From Scylla paramamosain (Eukaryota; Arthropoda; Malacostraca; Decapoda; Portunidae), in contig NW_026973710.1 in assembly GCF_035594125.1 (NCBI RefSeq), forward strand, positions 220,001 through 284,000: a DNA stretch of 64,000 bases. The letters run 5' to 3'. Positions 16,805-36,316 of this stretch are shown one piece after another; positions within the stretch are counted from its first letter, which is position 1, and each line of letters starts with the position of its first letter. The notes below the pieces were generated by a model. It was not told the origin of the DNA and searched no databases. It worked only from the letters and a program-made list of their open reading frames with translations. The translations under genes and the position numbers were made by a program.

Positions 16805-16895
16805 GGACTGGCACTTTTAACAGGCCTTTTCTTTCACCAGTCTTTTGTTACCTTTGACCAGTGCCCCTCTTACACACAAAAGGAAAAAAAAAAAA
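16805..16895 (+). mobile_element. LINE-A 3' terminal fragment
   Basis: Carries the family's terminal words: 'ggactggcac', then 'tgttacctttgaccagtg' and an A-rich tail. It matches the end of LINE-A copy 2 near 43355-43430. Confidence 0.6.
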
Positions 16896-16899
16896 AAAC

Positions 16900-17640
16900 A
16901 AGACAATCAATTATAACATTAGGCGTCCAGCAAGGCGGTATTCTGTCCTCTGTAAAGGCAAGATCTACCCACACACCAGTCCATTCATAAATTCCTTGCT
17001 TCTTTCCCTTCCCTTGCCTCCCACAATACCCGCGCCCGTGATGCCAATGTCTGGGCGTCTACTGCAAGTGTTCCCTGTTCTTTACCTTCTCCGCGGCGCC
17101 GCTACGGTTATTCGCTCGTAAACTTTATAGACTGTGAATATTCGTTTTAAATGTGCAGTACTTCCAAAGCCAGAGGAGTCGTCCCGGGCATAACAGGCGC
17201 ATATGTTACGGACAACGCGCGTGTTTGCCGAGCTGGACAAAACATTATTTAGTGGCGTGGGTTGTTTGTTTGTTCCACCCATGAAGTCTCCACCCAAAGC
17301 TTCTCTCCTTTCTTTCTTCTTCTCCTTCATTATGCTGCTATCTTCCTTCATTATCAAACACGCATCACCATTAATGTAACACACACACACACACACACAC
17401 ACATCCTCGTGATCATTTTGTTGATTTGCTTTGGTTAATGTGCCTAAATGTTGGTAATAACACTCCTACCTTTACCCCGCGCTTCCATTAATGAGCTTTG
17501 AAGACACAGGTGGGAATTGTGTCACCTGTGGACCTCTTTATTTATTTGTTAGGTTTGTTTATTTTGTCGTGTGTTTGTAACGTGTGATTCTTTTTCTCTT
17601 TCTCGTTTTCTTCCTTCTTCTCCAGTTGTTCATTCTTTTC
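16900..17640. other. No supported gene
   Basis: Includes a GC-richer patch at 17030-17110 and (AC)n at 17381-17402. The open frames have no recognisable domain. Confidence 0.5.
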
Positions 17641-17776
17641 TTCTCTTTCTTTATTTCTTCTTCTTCTTCTTCTTCTTCTATGATGTCATCGCCCTCTTGT
17701 TCTTGTTCTTGTTCTTTTTTGTTATTTTCTTGTTATATTCTTGTTCTTTTCGTGGTCTGTTTTTGTTCTTGTTCTT

Positions 17777-17814
<38 letters not shown>

Positions 17815-17948
17815 TACTTGTTCACACCGTGCATCAACACAAGTCTTCCTCTTCTTACAGGTATGTTGGTGATTCTCCGTTCATCCTCCTCTTCCAGCTA
17901 GATGTGGGCGGCAGGCGAGACGTGACCACCTGTACAATATACCTGGGA

Positions 17949-17998
<50 letters not shown>

Positions 17999-18034
17999 GC
18001 GACTTCATGTGTGTTCTCTTCTAAGCATTCACGT

Positions 18035-18074
<40 letters not shown>

Positions 18075-18230
18075 ACAAAACTGGGACTCGTAAGAAATTT
18101 TACACTGAAGGAAGGGAAAAAAAATTTAGTTGAATATATTTTTTTTTCTTTTTTTTTTACCCTGAAGTGTTTCCTGCAGAATTTATAAGCCTAATTTAGA
18201 TTTTATTGGATGTCGTTAGCCCCATCGGAC

Positions 18231-18308
<78 letters not shown>

Positions 18309-18310
18309 AG
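17641..18310. repeat. Poly-T, (ATT)n, (AC)n and (GT)n cluster
   Basis: (TTC)n and long poly-T at about 17655-17813, (ATT)n at 17950-17998, (AC)n at 18037-18070 and (GT)n at 18232-18306, ending directly before the mariner element. Confidence 0.9.
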
Positions 18311-18320
18311 CGTTTAAATA

Positions 18321-19643
18321 CAGGGTGGGGCAAATCAAATGCCCGAGTTTTGATAGGCTATTATGAAAAGTAAAACAATAATTACAGAATAATTTGTTGT
18401 TTTATTCAAATCAGTATACAATGCCGTTTGTGTGATCACTTTTTGAAGATGGCATCAGGAAGATGGTGGCCTTCTGTAGCGATGCATTGTTGAAGGCGAT
18501 GTCTGAAGTTTTCAGCTGCTCTTCGGCACAACTCAAGGGGTATTACAGCGATTTCCTCCCGAATTCGCATCTTCAATTCTTCCAAATTGTGTGGCCGACC
18601 TGTGAACACTTTCTCCTTGAGATATCCCCACAGGAAAAGTCCCAAATGCTCAAATCAGGTGAGCGTGGGGGCCACTCGACATCACCCCTTCGAGAGACTG
18701 GGCGTGCCGGGAACATCTGTCGCAATTTGACCATTGCAACTTGAGCAGTGTGGGCTGTTGCTCCATCTTGTTGGAACCAGATGTCTCACAGTTTTGTTTC
18801 CTCACTTAATTCTTCCAATTTCGGTTCAAAAAAGTCTTCCAACATCGCAAGATAACGTTGAGAGTTGACAGTGACAGATCTTCCATCTTCTTCAAAGAAA
18901 TAAGGTCCAATTACCCCAAATTTGGAAACTGCACACCAAACAGTAACTTTAGGGGAATGGAGCGGTCTCTGGTGAAGTTCTCTTGGGTTGTTTTCAGCCC
19001 AATAACGACAATTTTGTTTATTCACGCTTCCAGAAAGGTGGAAGTGGGCCTCGTCACTGCTGAAAAAAGTTGACGGTTCAGGGATACGGTTCAACATTTC
19101 CTGGCAGCAATTCCTGCGATTTTCAAAGTCAGTAGGCTTCAATTCTTGAACAATCATTATTTTGTATGGATGGAACGATAAATCGTAACACAATATCCGC
19201 CTTAAAGATCGGTTAGACATGGCCAATGCAAGTGAATGCTTCCGGGCAGAGCGTCTTGGTGATTGTTCGACAGCTGCTTTAACTAAGGCCACATTTTCCG
19301 GTGTTCTTACCGTTTTTGGTCTTCCACTACCCCTAGGTCTTCTTGTGGAACCATTATCTTCCAGTGCTTCAATCCAACGCCTGATTGCCTTGCCATCAGG
19401 GATGGGACCATGACGTGGAATGTTGAAGTGCAGGCGGAAGGCACGCTGGGTGGCGATGACAGAACGGCCATTTTAGAAATACGTGCGCTCTGCAAAGCCA
19501 CGATGTTCACCCGACCAAGGCATGGCTGATACTGAAAACGGCGGGGTTTGGCGGTCACAACGAGACCACACACATCTTCCCATCACCACCACAGCTGTTG
19601 CACGCGCCTTTCAAAACTCGGGCACTTGATTTGCCCCACCCAG
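18321..19643 (-). mobile_element. Tc1/mariner-type transposon with 33-bp TIRs
   Basis: Terminal inverted repeats lie at 18321-18353 and 19611-19643. Both outer ends share GGGTGGGGCAAATCAA and GCCCGAGTTTTGA and differ at only two or three positions. Each side is flanked by TA (18319-18320 and 19644-19645), the expected duplicated target. Total 1323 bp with one transposase gene on -. The complete ends but broken gene mark a formerly active copy that could at most be moved in trans. Confidence 0.95.
18436..19523 (-). pseudogene. Mariner-type transposase, likely DD41D, disrupted
   Basis: Reading from ATG at 19521-19523: PWSGEHRGFAERTYF, an in-frame TAA, then the helix-turn-helix region GRSVIATQRAFRLHFNIPRH and a GSGRPKTV linker. 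The DDE domain follows: FSSDEAHFHLSG (first Asp), WFQQDGATAHTA (second Asp), and WPPRSPDLSIWDF (third Asp). The tail is GYLKEKVFTGRPHNLEEL to a TGA at 18436-18438. By my count 41 residues separate the second and third Asp, suggesting the DD41D group rather than DD34D or DD34E. Lesions are a TAA in the N-terminus, a TGA before DIWFQQDG, and a one-base deletion just after WDF. The DNA-cutting role is known for the family; this copy cannot make full protein. Confidence 0.9.
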
Positions 19644-19724
19644 TACAAGAAACTTTATACATTAGTCAGAATGTTCTGGTATTTACGATTTTTAATTAAT
19701 GCAAAATACGATATCATCCTATCT

Positions 19725-20344
19725 CCTCCTCCTCCTCCTCCTCCTCCTCCTCTGTTTCATGGTAATTAGCATCCTGCAGGTTCACATTTTTGGTGCATGA
19801 TAGACAGCGACCAGCATCAATGGAGTCAGGAGAGATTTGTTACGTGTTTATTAATGGTGATGCTTAAAAGTCACGTCAGGAGGGGAAGATATGAAAACCG
19901 GGGATAATATTTTAACCAGGGTTCCCAAGTCGTCTGTTTTGATACCTCTTAATTTCCTCCTGGGGACAAAACGAGGAGAGGGTGGGGAGATGGGGAGATA
20001 GGTAGGTGGATAGATGGTTGGGGAATGGGGGTTTGGGGGGGCAGATGGGGAAATGGGTAGATAATTAAGAGGAATAGTGAGTTTGGAGATGGGCAGATGT
20101 GCAGGTAGGTAAGGGGAAGGGGTGAAGGTTGTGTAGGGAGGAATGGGGGAGATGGAGAGATGGGTAGGTGTCTGTGCATAGTTGAGGAGTAATGAGGAAT
20201 TGGGAAGGGGAGAAAGGAAATGATGGGGAGATTGTAATGAGAATGGGAGGATGTTTTTGGAGATGGGAAGGTGGTGGAGGAAGCGAGGGGCGAGGAGGGT
20301 GGGGAGATGGATAACGGGAATGCGGAGATGAGAGGGAATAATTT
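19725..20344. other. (CTC)n, then G-rich repeat spacer
   Basis: (CTC)n at about 19725-19752. From 19975 to 20340 the + strand is a degenerate array of 'gatgggga' and 'agataggtagg' words with many GGG runs, a possible G-quadruplex-forming region. The Pro/Ser/His-rich ORFs on - are by-products. Confidence 0.6.
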
Positions 20345-20633
20345 TTGGAGATGGGAATGAACGGGGGAGTGTGCTGTTCCCCTCTTCTCTCCCCTCCTTT
20401 CCCCTCCCCCCTCACCTCCGAGCTGAAAAGGTTACATTTCCCTTCTTCTTCTTCTGCGGCAGTTCCAATGTTCATACGAGGTCGCTGTTCCTCTCTAGTC
20501 TTCTCCACAAGGCTCTGTCCCCAACCTCCTCTCCACTCAGCTCTCTCCCTCAGGTCCTCTCCAATGCGATCCTTCCACCTTTTGGTCTGTCACGTCGTCT
20601 TCTGCCTTCTACCTCTGTATCCAACATCCTTCA

Positions 20634-20640
<7 letters not shown>
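20345..20640 (-). mobile_element. LINE C-terminal tail fragment
   Basis: On -, peptides such as WKDRIGEDLRE and EEQRPRMNIGTAAEEEEGK resemble the basic C-terminal tails of endonuclease/RT LINEs. Family and clade are uncertain. Confidence 0.45.
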
Positions 20641-20868
<228 letters not shown>

Positions 20869-20870
<2 letters not shown>

Positions 20871-21156
20871 AAATTGTTTTCATTTGTTTTTTATTTGTAT
20901 TTTATGGTGGAGGACTCGGTGATAATTTGTCGAGGAGTTTTTGTGATGTATGAGTAATTTTGAGATGTGTTTATTGTTTTGTGCTTGTGGGTATATGATA
21001 TTGTTCACACTATGTCATTGCTGTACAATTTACTTCTCATGATTGGTTATATTTTTTTTTTGTAATTATGAATGATGTGGTACTGAGTGAAATTAGATAT
21101 ATACTTCATCCAACTCTCTGTAATTTGACAATAAATCAATAAATCAATCCATCAAT

Positions 21157-21160
<4 letters not shown>
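20869..21160. other. AT-rich spacer
   Basis: No gene seen. It ends in a short (AATC)n tract before the next (CT)n block. Confidence 0.5.
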
Positions 21161-21241
<81 letters not shown>

Positions 21242-21302
21242 GTGGATGCTGGAAGAATTTTTTTTTTTTTTTCGGTGGGGGGATCTTGGGATTTTTTTCC
21301 TG

Positions 21303-21362
<60 letters not shown>
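21161..21362. repeat. (CT)n...(GA)n inverted microsatellite pair
   Basis: (CT)n at about 21161-21237 and (GA)n at about 21305-21361 are reverse complements around a 67-bp loop. Confidence 0.95.
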
Positions 21363-21364
<2 letters not shown>

Positions 21365-21499
21365 CATAATTGTGTAATATTAGTAATTAAAACATCAACA
21401 ACAATAATAATGATAATAATAATAGTAATAATGATAACAGTATTAATAATAATAATAATAATAATAATGATAATAGATTTAACATAAGATAAGAATGAA
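21363..21499. repeat. Degenerate (AAT)n
   Basis: AAT and ATG units, imperfect. Confidence 0.7.
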
Positions 21500-21840
21500 T
21501 TAGGTCGCAAATAAAGTGATGGGTGAATAGAATAAAGTGTGTATTGATGTTGTTAGTGCCGCGTCAAGTGGGAGCTGTGAAAGAAGACTTGACAAATTTC
21601 TGGATGGGGATGACAGGTGGAAAGAGGTAGGCATGTTTGACACAGGGAGTGCCACGTGTAGGCCTGATGGCTTCTTGCAGCTTCTCTGACTTTGTGATTT
21701 TCTTATGTTCTGTAATAACTTTGTGAGTGGTGAGTCATTAGAGAACACTGAAAGAAGGTTGTGAAGGAGATGACAGGTGGAAACAGCCATGCATGTTTAA
21801 CGAGTGTACAGGGACTGCCACGTACAGGACCAACCCTTGT
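21500..21840 (+). mobile_element. LINE tail fragments, family D (two in tandem)
   Basis: The first copy (about 21500-21720) reads 'gggatgacaggtggaaagag' and 'gcctgatggcttcttgcagc', matching 1380-1500 on the opposite strand. A second, shorter copy follows at about 21725-21840. Confidence 0.65.
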
Positions 21841-22230
21841 GTTCTTATTGCAGAGTGAATGAGAGCCACACAGGAGCCACACCCCACGCGCCACGCCGCG
21901 CACCGCAAGGCACGCCAGATGAGAGACCTTAATGAGTGACAGGTGAGGTGCTGCCTGTGTGCCAGTGAGGGCTTGCTGGCGTGCTGAAATCCTCTCCCTT
22001 GACATTTTTATATTATGAATTTGAATCTTTGAAGCACAGTTGGCACGTTGGAGTTAGCTGGTGGCGGGAAGGGGGCAGCCAAACTTACAAAGGAGGGAAG
22101 TGAATCAGGTGAGGATGTTACCATTCAGGTGTTCTTGTTATGTGTTATTGTCTTCAAAGTTAATTGCTGAACTACTTTACCGGAAATGATGCTGTAATTC
22201 AACGATAAATCATTTACGTCTTTTTTCTTT
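21841..22230. other. No supported gene
   Basis: A GC-richer stretch near 21860-21930 is followed by AT-rich DNA. Confidence 0.5.
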
Positions 22231-22234
22231 CATT

Positions 22235-22648
<414 letters not shown>

Positions 22649-22834
22649 CACTTACAAGGCTTCGGGTCTCGTGTAGGTCATTAGTTCATCACGACCTATG
22701 TATGCCACATCTTGACCCTAGCTCGCTGCCTCCTGAGCCGCTACGCTGGTTGTCGGGGTGTAGTGTATCTCAGCTTTATAATGATCAGTGTTGTGGAACG
22801 CTTTACTGAAGTGATAAGACTATTAACAATGAGA

Positions 22835-23120
22835 TGGTTTGTCACGTAGTAAGAAGAGAACACCAGGAACCGATTAGAAGAGCCTGCAGGAAACAAATTG
22901 AGGGAATAAAATCGGAGGGAAGACAGAGAGTGAGACAGAGGGACGGAATTGTGACAGAGATGCAAATTATGGGAATTACAGAGGAAGATGCAAGGCAGAA
23001 ACACCTGCAGGAGACTCGTACATGGCGCCAACCCCTCACTCACTCTGGAGAAACGCCCACAAAGGAAGAAGTGCTGAGGCAAAAAGCACAAGTAAAGCGA
23101 AACAATAGTGGCTATATGTA
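22835..23120 (+). mobile_element. LINE C-terminal fragment, family E
   Basis: The + frame gives MVCHVVRREHQEPIRRACRK and MGITEEDARQKHLQETRTWR to a TAG at 23118-23120. This is the 'GHVxRRE...RGRxR' tail typical of endonuclease/RT LINEs. A relative lies at 31680-31890. It is 5'-truncated, without RT motifs. Confidence 0.65.
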
Positions 23121-23121
23121 G

Positions 23122-23468
<347 letters not shown>

Positions 23469-23669
23469 GAGGGTAGAGTAGGAGGTGGGGGAGAAGCCGT
23501 TGCCTGTACTGTCTCACGTTTCTTACTTTAGATGAGGCATTGTAGCTCACCACACACTACAGGCTGGCAGGTGTTCATTTTTTTTTTTGTGTTCCTCAAG
23601 AGGAAAGACCCACACAAGTCAAACAGTCAATTCCTTGTTGGTGGCTGACTTGCAAGTGTGTGTGGCGTA

Positions 23670-23835
23670 TTCAGAAATGCTTAGCTCTCTCCATCACCAC
23701 GACTATTTTCAGAGGCTACAGAGATGATTAGCCAGGTTCTCAAAAATGTTTTTCCTATTAGTAATGTAGAGATAATATTTATCCATCACTAGAACCGTAA
23801 AAACATCCTTAACAACCAGCCTAACTTCAATTAGA
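23670..23835. repeat. Dispersed repeat also seen at 62750
   Basis: Shares 'cagagatgattagc', 'aggttc/gggttc' and the following AT-rich words in order with 62750-62890. Type unknown. Confidence 0.5.
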
Positions 23836-23924
23836 GCATTTTGAAAGTAGTGGAAGTTTGGTGTACAGGTGTTTCAGAGTATGGTTCTGTGTCCCATCCC
23901 CCGCCCAGCCGTGTGGGGTACTCC

Positions 23925-23926
<2 letters not shown>

Positions 23927-24021
<95 letters not shown>
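23927..24021. repeat. (TA)n microsatellite
   Basis: About 47 TA units. Confidence 0.95.
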
Positions 24022-24022
<1 letters not shown>

Positions 24023-24029
24023 GATAAGG

Positions 24030-24340
24030 GAATTTCATGACGCTATCAGGCCTACACATGGCAGTCCTTGCATTAAACAGACCTACTTATTTCCACTACC
24101 ATCCCCATCCATAAATTTGTGTAATATTGTGTTAAAGGCTCCCTGATGACTTAGCACTAACCAATTCCTTCTTATATATATTCTTTAATCTGAATTTATC
24201 AAGAAACCCATTATTTCTTGTCCTATCCTGATTACTGTCCTCGAATTGCTTATGTCACCTGTATTGTGTTTCCGATACCACTTGAAGACCTGTGTGACAG
24301 ATCCTCTCTTAATTTACTTGTCCAATACTGATTACTGACT
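24030..24340 (-). mobile_element. LINE tail fragment, family D
   Basis: Matches the 1380-1700 copy: 'caggcctacacatggcagtc', 'ccatccccatccataaattt' and 'acccattatttcttgtccta'. The (TA)n tract lies at its 3' side. Confidence 0.7.
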
Positions 24341-25250
24341 CTTAAGATTTCGCTAGTATTACCCTTGTTGTATCTCCTGTACCTGACTAAATTATTTATG
24401 TAGTCCTTTGACGATAAAGCTTATGGAAGAATGAAGGGTTTCATGATATGGAGGCAGAACATTCCAGAGACGCTGACCTATACCTGTGTTCGGATAGAGC
24501 GCTCAGACACACCTACTTTTTGTAATATCATACCTTACTGCACCTTGTTTCACTGATGTATTTAGTAAGAACGCCGTAATAAATGTTTTATTGATCCCTA
24601 ATACATAAAGTATTTAATTAAAGTACGTTAAGAATCAGGGAAGTGTGTAGGTGTGGAGGCGAAGTCAGTGTTGGAAGCTGGATATACGCACGTATACTAG
24701 CATTAACAAAGTTGGTGTTTGATGAGCGTAATACAAATCTAAATCCATAAATGACTCATGAAGAGTTAATAATGATAACTAATCCTGCTTGACAGAGTCT
24801 CCCATAACTATCTAGAACTTTCTGGAAAAAAAAATATTAAATTAGTCTCATAAACAGTTATGTACCTTAGAAAACATATATAACCTTATATTCCCTTATA
24901 TACCAGTACACCCACGCTAAAAACAATTTGCAAAGCTATAAATGCTAACAAAGAACGACTATAACAGTGAAATAATTAAGCCGAAGTCAAGGCCAGAGAT
25001 GAGAGAGAGGAATAGAGGAGACCAGACTGGAGGCAGATACAGATTTCAACTGACGGCGCACTTGAGTAACGTAGCATCGCCTTTCTCGGGGCATCACAGT
25101 CTTTCTCAGCCTCTACTCTCCTGCAGGCACGTCGCTCTAGGTACGTGAGGGGTCTTGCTTTGATGTGTTGAGCTGCACGTGAGTTGTCAGGCCGTGTGTG
25201 GGGAAATGTGAGGAGTGGTAGGAGACTCGCCGCCACCACCATCACCGCCT
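24341..25250. other. Spacer without a supported gene
   Basis: AT-rich to about 24970, then mixed. Short ORFs here have no recognisable domain or splice context. Confidence 0.5.
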
Positions 25251-25254
25251 GGCC

Positions 25255-25640
25255 ATAAGGATTGTCTGTGGTTTGTTTGTTGCCTTGGTTTGCGTGTCAT
25301 TGCAAAGAGGCTTATTGCCTTGGTCTGCTTCTTATCTTGATATTTGTGTCACTGCAAGGGAGTTTCTTTCCCTGCTTTGTTTTACCTTGATCAGCGTCAC
25401 AGCAAGGGAACCATTACCACCTTGATTTCATTCTTACCTTGATCTGCGCGTCACTAAACTACAACTTATTACCGTGATTTCTTTCAGTCCTTGATCTCTG
25501 CGTCACTGCAAGGGAACTCTTCATCCTTGATCCACCTCAGCCCTGATTGCGTCATGGCAGTTAAGGGAACTCTGTATCCTTGATTCACCTCTGCCTAGAT
25601 CTCTGCATCATTGCAAAGGAACTCATCCTTGACTTGCCTT
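25255..25640. repeat. Degenerate tandem repeat, roughly 55-65 bp units
   Basis: The words 'ccttgatctctgcgtcactg' and 'caagggaact' recur about six or seven times with drift, at around 25290, 25345, 25390, 25440, 25495, 25575 and 25610. Confidence 0.7.
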
Positions 25641-25995
25641 TTATCGAAGATAACGCTTCATAGACATAGATGATTCCTAGGATGAGGCCCTAGTGTTATT
25701 CTTGCTTATTTTATTTCATTTTTTTCAAGTTGTACAATTGTATCTTTCGTAGGCATGTTAAACGTGTTGGCGACTGGGTAGAGTTGTGGGTTGGTGAGCT
25801 TGTGTACCAGTAGATACATCCAACCAACCAACTTCCACTCTTTCAAGTAGGGAACAAGAAAAGTTACCCTTTAGACCAAAAAAGTTGTGTGCTCTTGTAA
25901 TGTTTAGGTAAGTAGCATCTTCCCAGTGGTGTGGCAGTATAATGTAACCGTAACAGCTGTCCTCCCCATTGGCAGGCAGCAGCAGCAGCAGCAGC

Positions 25996-26230
25996 CATGG
26001 TGTCTCTCCTCATGGTGGGGCGAGCGGCTCCCCAGGTGAGGGCGGCACCGACCCAGCCCGGCAGCAGGAGGGCCTTGGTGCTTCCCATGGTTCACCCGAG
26101 CCAGGTGAGGCTGATCCACCGTGGCCCCTTTTGGCGCGAGCCATTCTCTCAGATGGAGTAGTTCATGAGGGACATGGAGAGGAAGTTCGAGAGACATTGA
26201 GGACATCCTAGGAACCTTTGCCAAGAATGT
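25996..26230 (+). CDS. Possible 5' exon, product unknown
   Basis: An ATG after a (CAG)n run opens MVSLLMVGRAAPQ, which either splices at CAG|GTGAGG or reads on through QVRLIHRGPFWREPFSQME to a TAG. A shifted frame then gives RDIEDILGTFAKN up to AAT|GTGAGT. The local GC is high and both ends look like donors, so a host exon is possible, but a stop and a frameshift would be needed to join it. The charged 'PFSQME-MRDMERKFER' run is loosely like a small heat-shock protein N-terminus. I do not assign a function. Confidence 0.25.
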
Positions 26231-26276
26231 GAGTACTAACACTGACGGGGGAAGTATGTATGGTGATATGTTAAGA

Positions 26277-26640
26277 ATAAATATCTATCTCTGCATCCAT
26301 TTAGCAGGCCAGCAGTGACATGGGTTGGCACAGACAAAGCACCACACATTCACAAACACACATCATTCACACTCTTTGAGCTATCTTCCCCTGGTGGAGA
26401 GGGACAGTCTCATGGACCAGCCTACTACACCCCAGGAGCTAAGTCATAGTACAGCTGGCCCCACACATTCACACCAAGACCCAACATTTGTCTTAACATA
26501 CATCTAATACATCTGTCTATTTTTATCTATATACCAAACCAGCAATTCCACATGGGATGTCCCTGACAAAGCAACGCACATTCATAGACACATCATTCAT
26601 TCTCTTAGTCCCGTCATCCCCTAGTGGACGTCTGCTTGTC
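26277..26640. repeat. Dispersed repeat family F, two copies
   Basis: Copy 1 (about 26277-26500) and copy 2 (about 26515-26640) share '(TATC)n ... accaggccagcaat', 'gacaaagcaccacacattca' and 'tcattcacactctt'. Related copies lie at 47395-47520 and, split by a LINE, at 56715-56790 and 59255-59390. The repeat contains a CA-rich core. Confidence 0.75.
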
Positions 26641-26814
26641 AGAAAGATTGTTTATTTGTGCCAGAGGCCAGAGTCATGCCACCAGGAGTGAGATACAAGA
26701 GTGTGCCATGCTTACTTGGCCTCAACATGAACTTTCCCACCACTGGTCTCTGCTTTGCCCTGCTTAGTCATCACACTCAAGGATTGCCTTTATGATGCAG
26801 ATTATTTTTTCCCT
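26641..26814. other. No recognisable gene
   Basis: Unique-looking spacer. Confidence 0.4.
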
Positions 26815-27015
26815 CATTTTTTTCTTTCATGTAAGAGGGGCACTGGCATAGGGCAGCAAAAGTTATAGAAAGGCTCACTCAAGGTGCTAGTCCTTATAGA
26901 GTATACTCAAAAAAAGGATCATCCAAAATTTGAACCATCTTAAAACTTCCATTTTGAAATAATTCAAGTCAAAAGAGGAAATACAGAAGCAGGTAGGGAG
27001 TTCCAGAGTTTACCT
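26815..27015 (-). mobile_element. LINE-A 3' tail fragment
   Basis: Compare with 6808-7000: 'tttcatgtaagaggggcact' at the terminus, and the 'gaaatacagaagcaggtagg' block at the inner end. 5'-truncated at about 27015. Confidence 0.75.
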
Positions 27016-27469
27016 GGCTTGATATTCTTGATATCCTTCATGTTGTCCACACTGTTGTCACTGGTTGAAAGTGAACAGTAGCTTGATCTTCTTGGTAATG
27101 GTAGGAAGTTATTCCTTCCCTCACTTACTTTTTGAATTGCATTATTACCGTGTAGGCTTTCAAAGTTGATTATGAAGTTGGAAATTTGTGTTGTATCATG
27201 AACAAAACTTTTCAGGGTGTACCCAGTAACATAGTGACAGGTGCTATGTTGGGAACACTTCCACTGTATTGACTGTCCCTTGTTAACATTCAGAGCACTA
27301 CAAAACTGCTTACTGGATGCACAGAAAGTAGACAAAGAATAGCATGTTATATTGTTTTTAAGCTACACAATTATTCAAGAAATTGTTTAAAAAGTTGTGT
27401 AGATGACCAGTGGAAAAGTTGTACAGCAGTGAACATGTCCTCTGCCTCACTTTGGACTCACACTGGCAA

Positions 27470-27751
<282 letters not shown>

Positions 27752-27819
27752 GGGGCTTGAGGCAAAGAATTGTGTACTTTAATGCTGCTTTAAGCTTTTA
27801 AACAGTGAGGAAGAAATAG

Positions 27820-27990
27820 GTTCTCAATAGAGTGGTGAACAGATGGAATAGAATCTGTGACCAGGTTGTTAGTGCTGAGTCATTAGGGAGCTATGAAACA
27901 AGATTAGACAAATGTATAGATGAGAATGATCAGTGAAAAGTGATAGGAAGAAATTGGTTATTAGATAGAGTAGTGGATGAATCAAATAGC
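27820..27990 (+). mobile_element. LINE tail fragment, family D
   Basis: Contains 'gttgttagtgctgagtcatt' and 'agacaaatgtatagatgaga', as in the other family D tails. Confidence 0.6.
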
Positions 27991-28079
27991 AAGTTTTAAA
28001 AGATTAGACAAATTTTTTGATGAGAATGGTGGAAATAGGTAGGTAGGTAGGTAAGAGTTAACCAGTATTCTAAATAATT

Positions 28080-28295
28080 AATCACTTTCTCTGGTAAAAT
28101 CAGGAACTCCCTGCTTCTGTATTTACTCTTTCCTATGACTTGAGCTCTTTCAAGAGGGAGGCTTCATGACACATACTCCAATATTGGATGACATTTTTGA
28201 CACTTCTTTTGGGACTGACACATCAATAGACTTTCTCCTTTGCTCTTTTTGTTGCCCTTGGCCAGTGCCCCTCTTGTATAGAAAAATAAATAAAT
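28080..28295 (+). mobile_element. LINE-A 3' tail fragment
   Basis: Begins 'ctctggtaaaatcaggaact' and ends 'ccctcttgtatagaaaaata' with an (AAAT)n tail. It stops about 50 bp before the first NUBP1-like exon. Confidence 0.8.
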
Positions 28296-28344
28296 AAAAT
28301 GAAAGTAAAAATAAAAAATCATAATGATGGCATATGGTGCACAG

Positions 28345-35345
<7,001 letters not shown>

Positions 35346-36300
35346 CCTGCAGCGGTAGCAGCAGCAGCAGCAGCAGTAATCACCACACTAACCAACACAT
35401 TCTACAGAAAAGTCTTGTTATTCATGCAGAGGTTTATTTTACATTTACTTCTTAAATCCATATTATTAACATCAGTCAGTATTTTCTTTACAAATTGTGG
35501 CAGCCTTATTCATCATTCATCCTTAATTTATGCCAGAAAGTTTGGGTGAGAATAAAAACTACATATTACAACAGTATCCAACAAAGTAGTTGTTGCCTTG
35601 CCATCTTAAGATTTAGTGTAAGTTTAAAGATTTACCTGTGTTAATGTTTGGTCTAATCCTTCACGGTATCTCCTTGCCTTGGTGTGCTGAGGCTGCATGG
35701 GGATGTAACTTGATAATTATGCAGACATACAGTATAAAAATTTCAGACTAAAGTGAGGGTTGCAACTTTTTTAAAGTTCTGGATTACTGGAGGCTTTGGC
35801 AACAATTACTTTGTTGGATGCCATTCCTGTGCACGTTATGAACCATCACGTCTTATCTTGGAGGTGAAGGTTTAGTATATAATCGTGAATTGGAAAAATA
35901 CTTTTCTTGGAGGTTTTTAGTATATAATCGTAAATTGGAAAAATACTTTACTTTTAAAAAATCTTACAGTAAGTCCACATAAATGTTAGCATACATTTAT
36001 ATGAAAATGTTACAAACATTTATATGAAAATGAGAGAAAAGATACTCAGTGATGTTATATATAGTGCATGACTTGTAGTGGGGATAACACTTGTATTGTC
36101 ACTCTGGAAAGTCACACACTAACACCAAAAGCAATCAAGGAAATGCCAACATATATTCCATTTTTCTTTCTTTTTAGTAGATGGTTGCCTTGTGATGAAG
36201 GAACTTGCTCAAAAATATTTCCTAAAAATCTAAATGTTCACTAGTGAATGGTGAGTACATTGTGAGAGAAAGATATGAACAGACAGGCAGGCAGGCACTT
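35346..36300. other. Downstream of NUBP1-like stop; local duplications
   Basis: Probable 3' UTR start with an AATAAA at about 35552. A ~47-bp direct duplication containing 'agtatataatcgtgaattgg' lies at about 35870-35950, and 'catttatatgaaaatg' is doubled near 35993-36031. No gene seen. Confidence 0.5.
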
Positions 36301-36316
36301 AAATGTAAATTAAATG

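Noticed and set aside
25969..26211. 80-aa Ser/Gly-rich ORF
   Set aside because: It is a frame-shadow of a (CAG)n-containing GC-rich stretch. The alternative frame with two donor-like ends is a slightly better, still weak, exon candidate.
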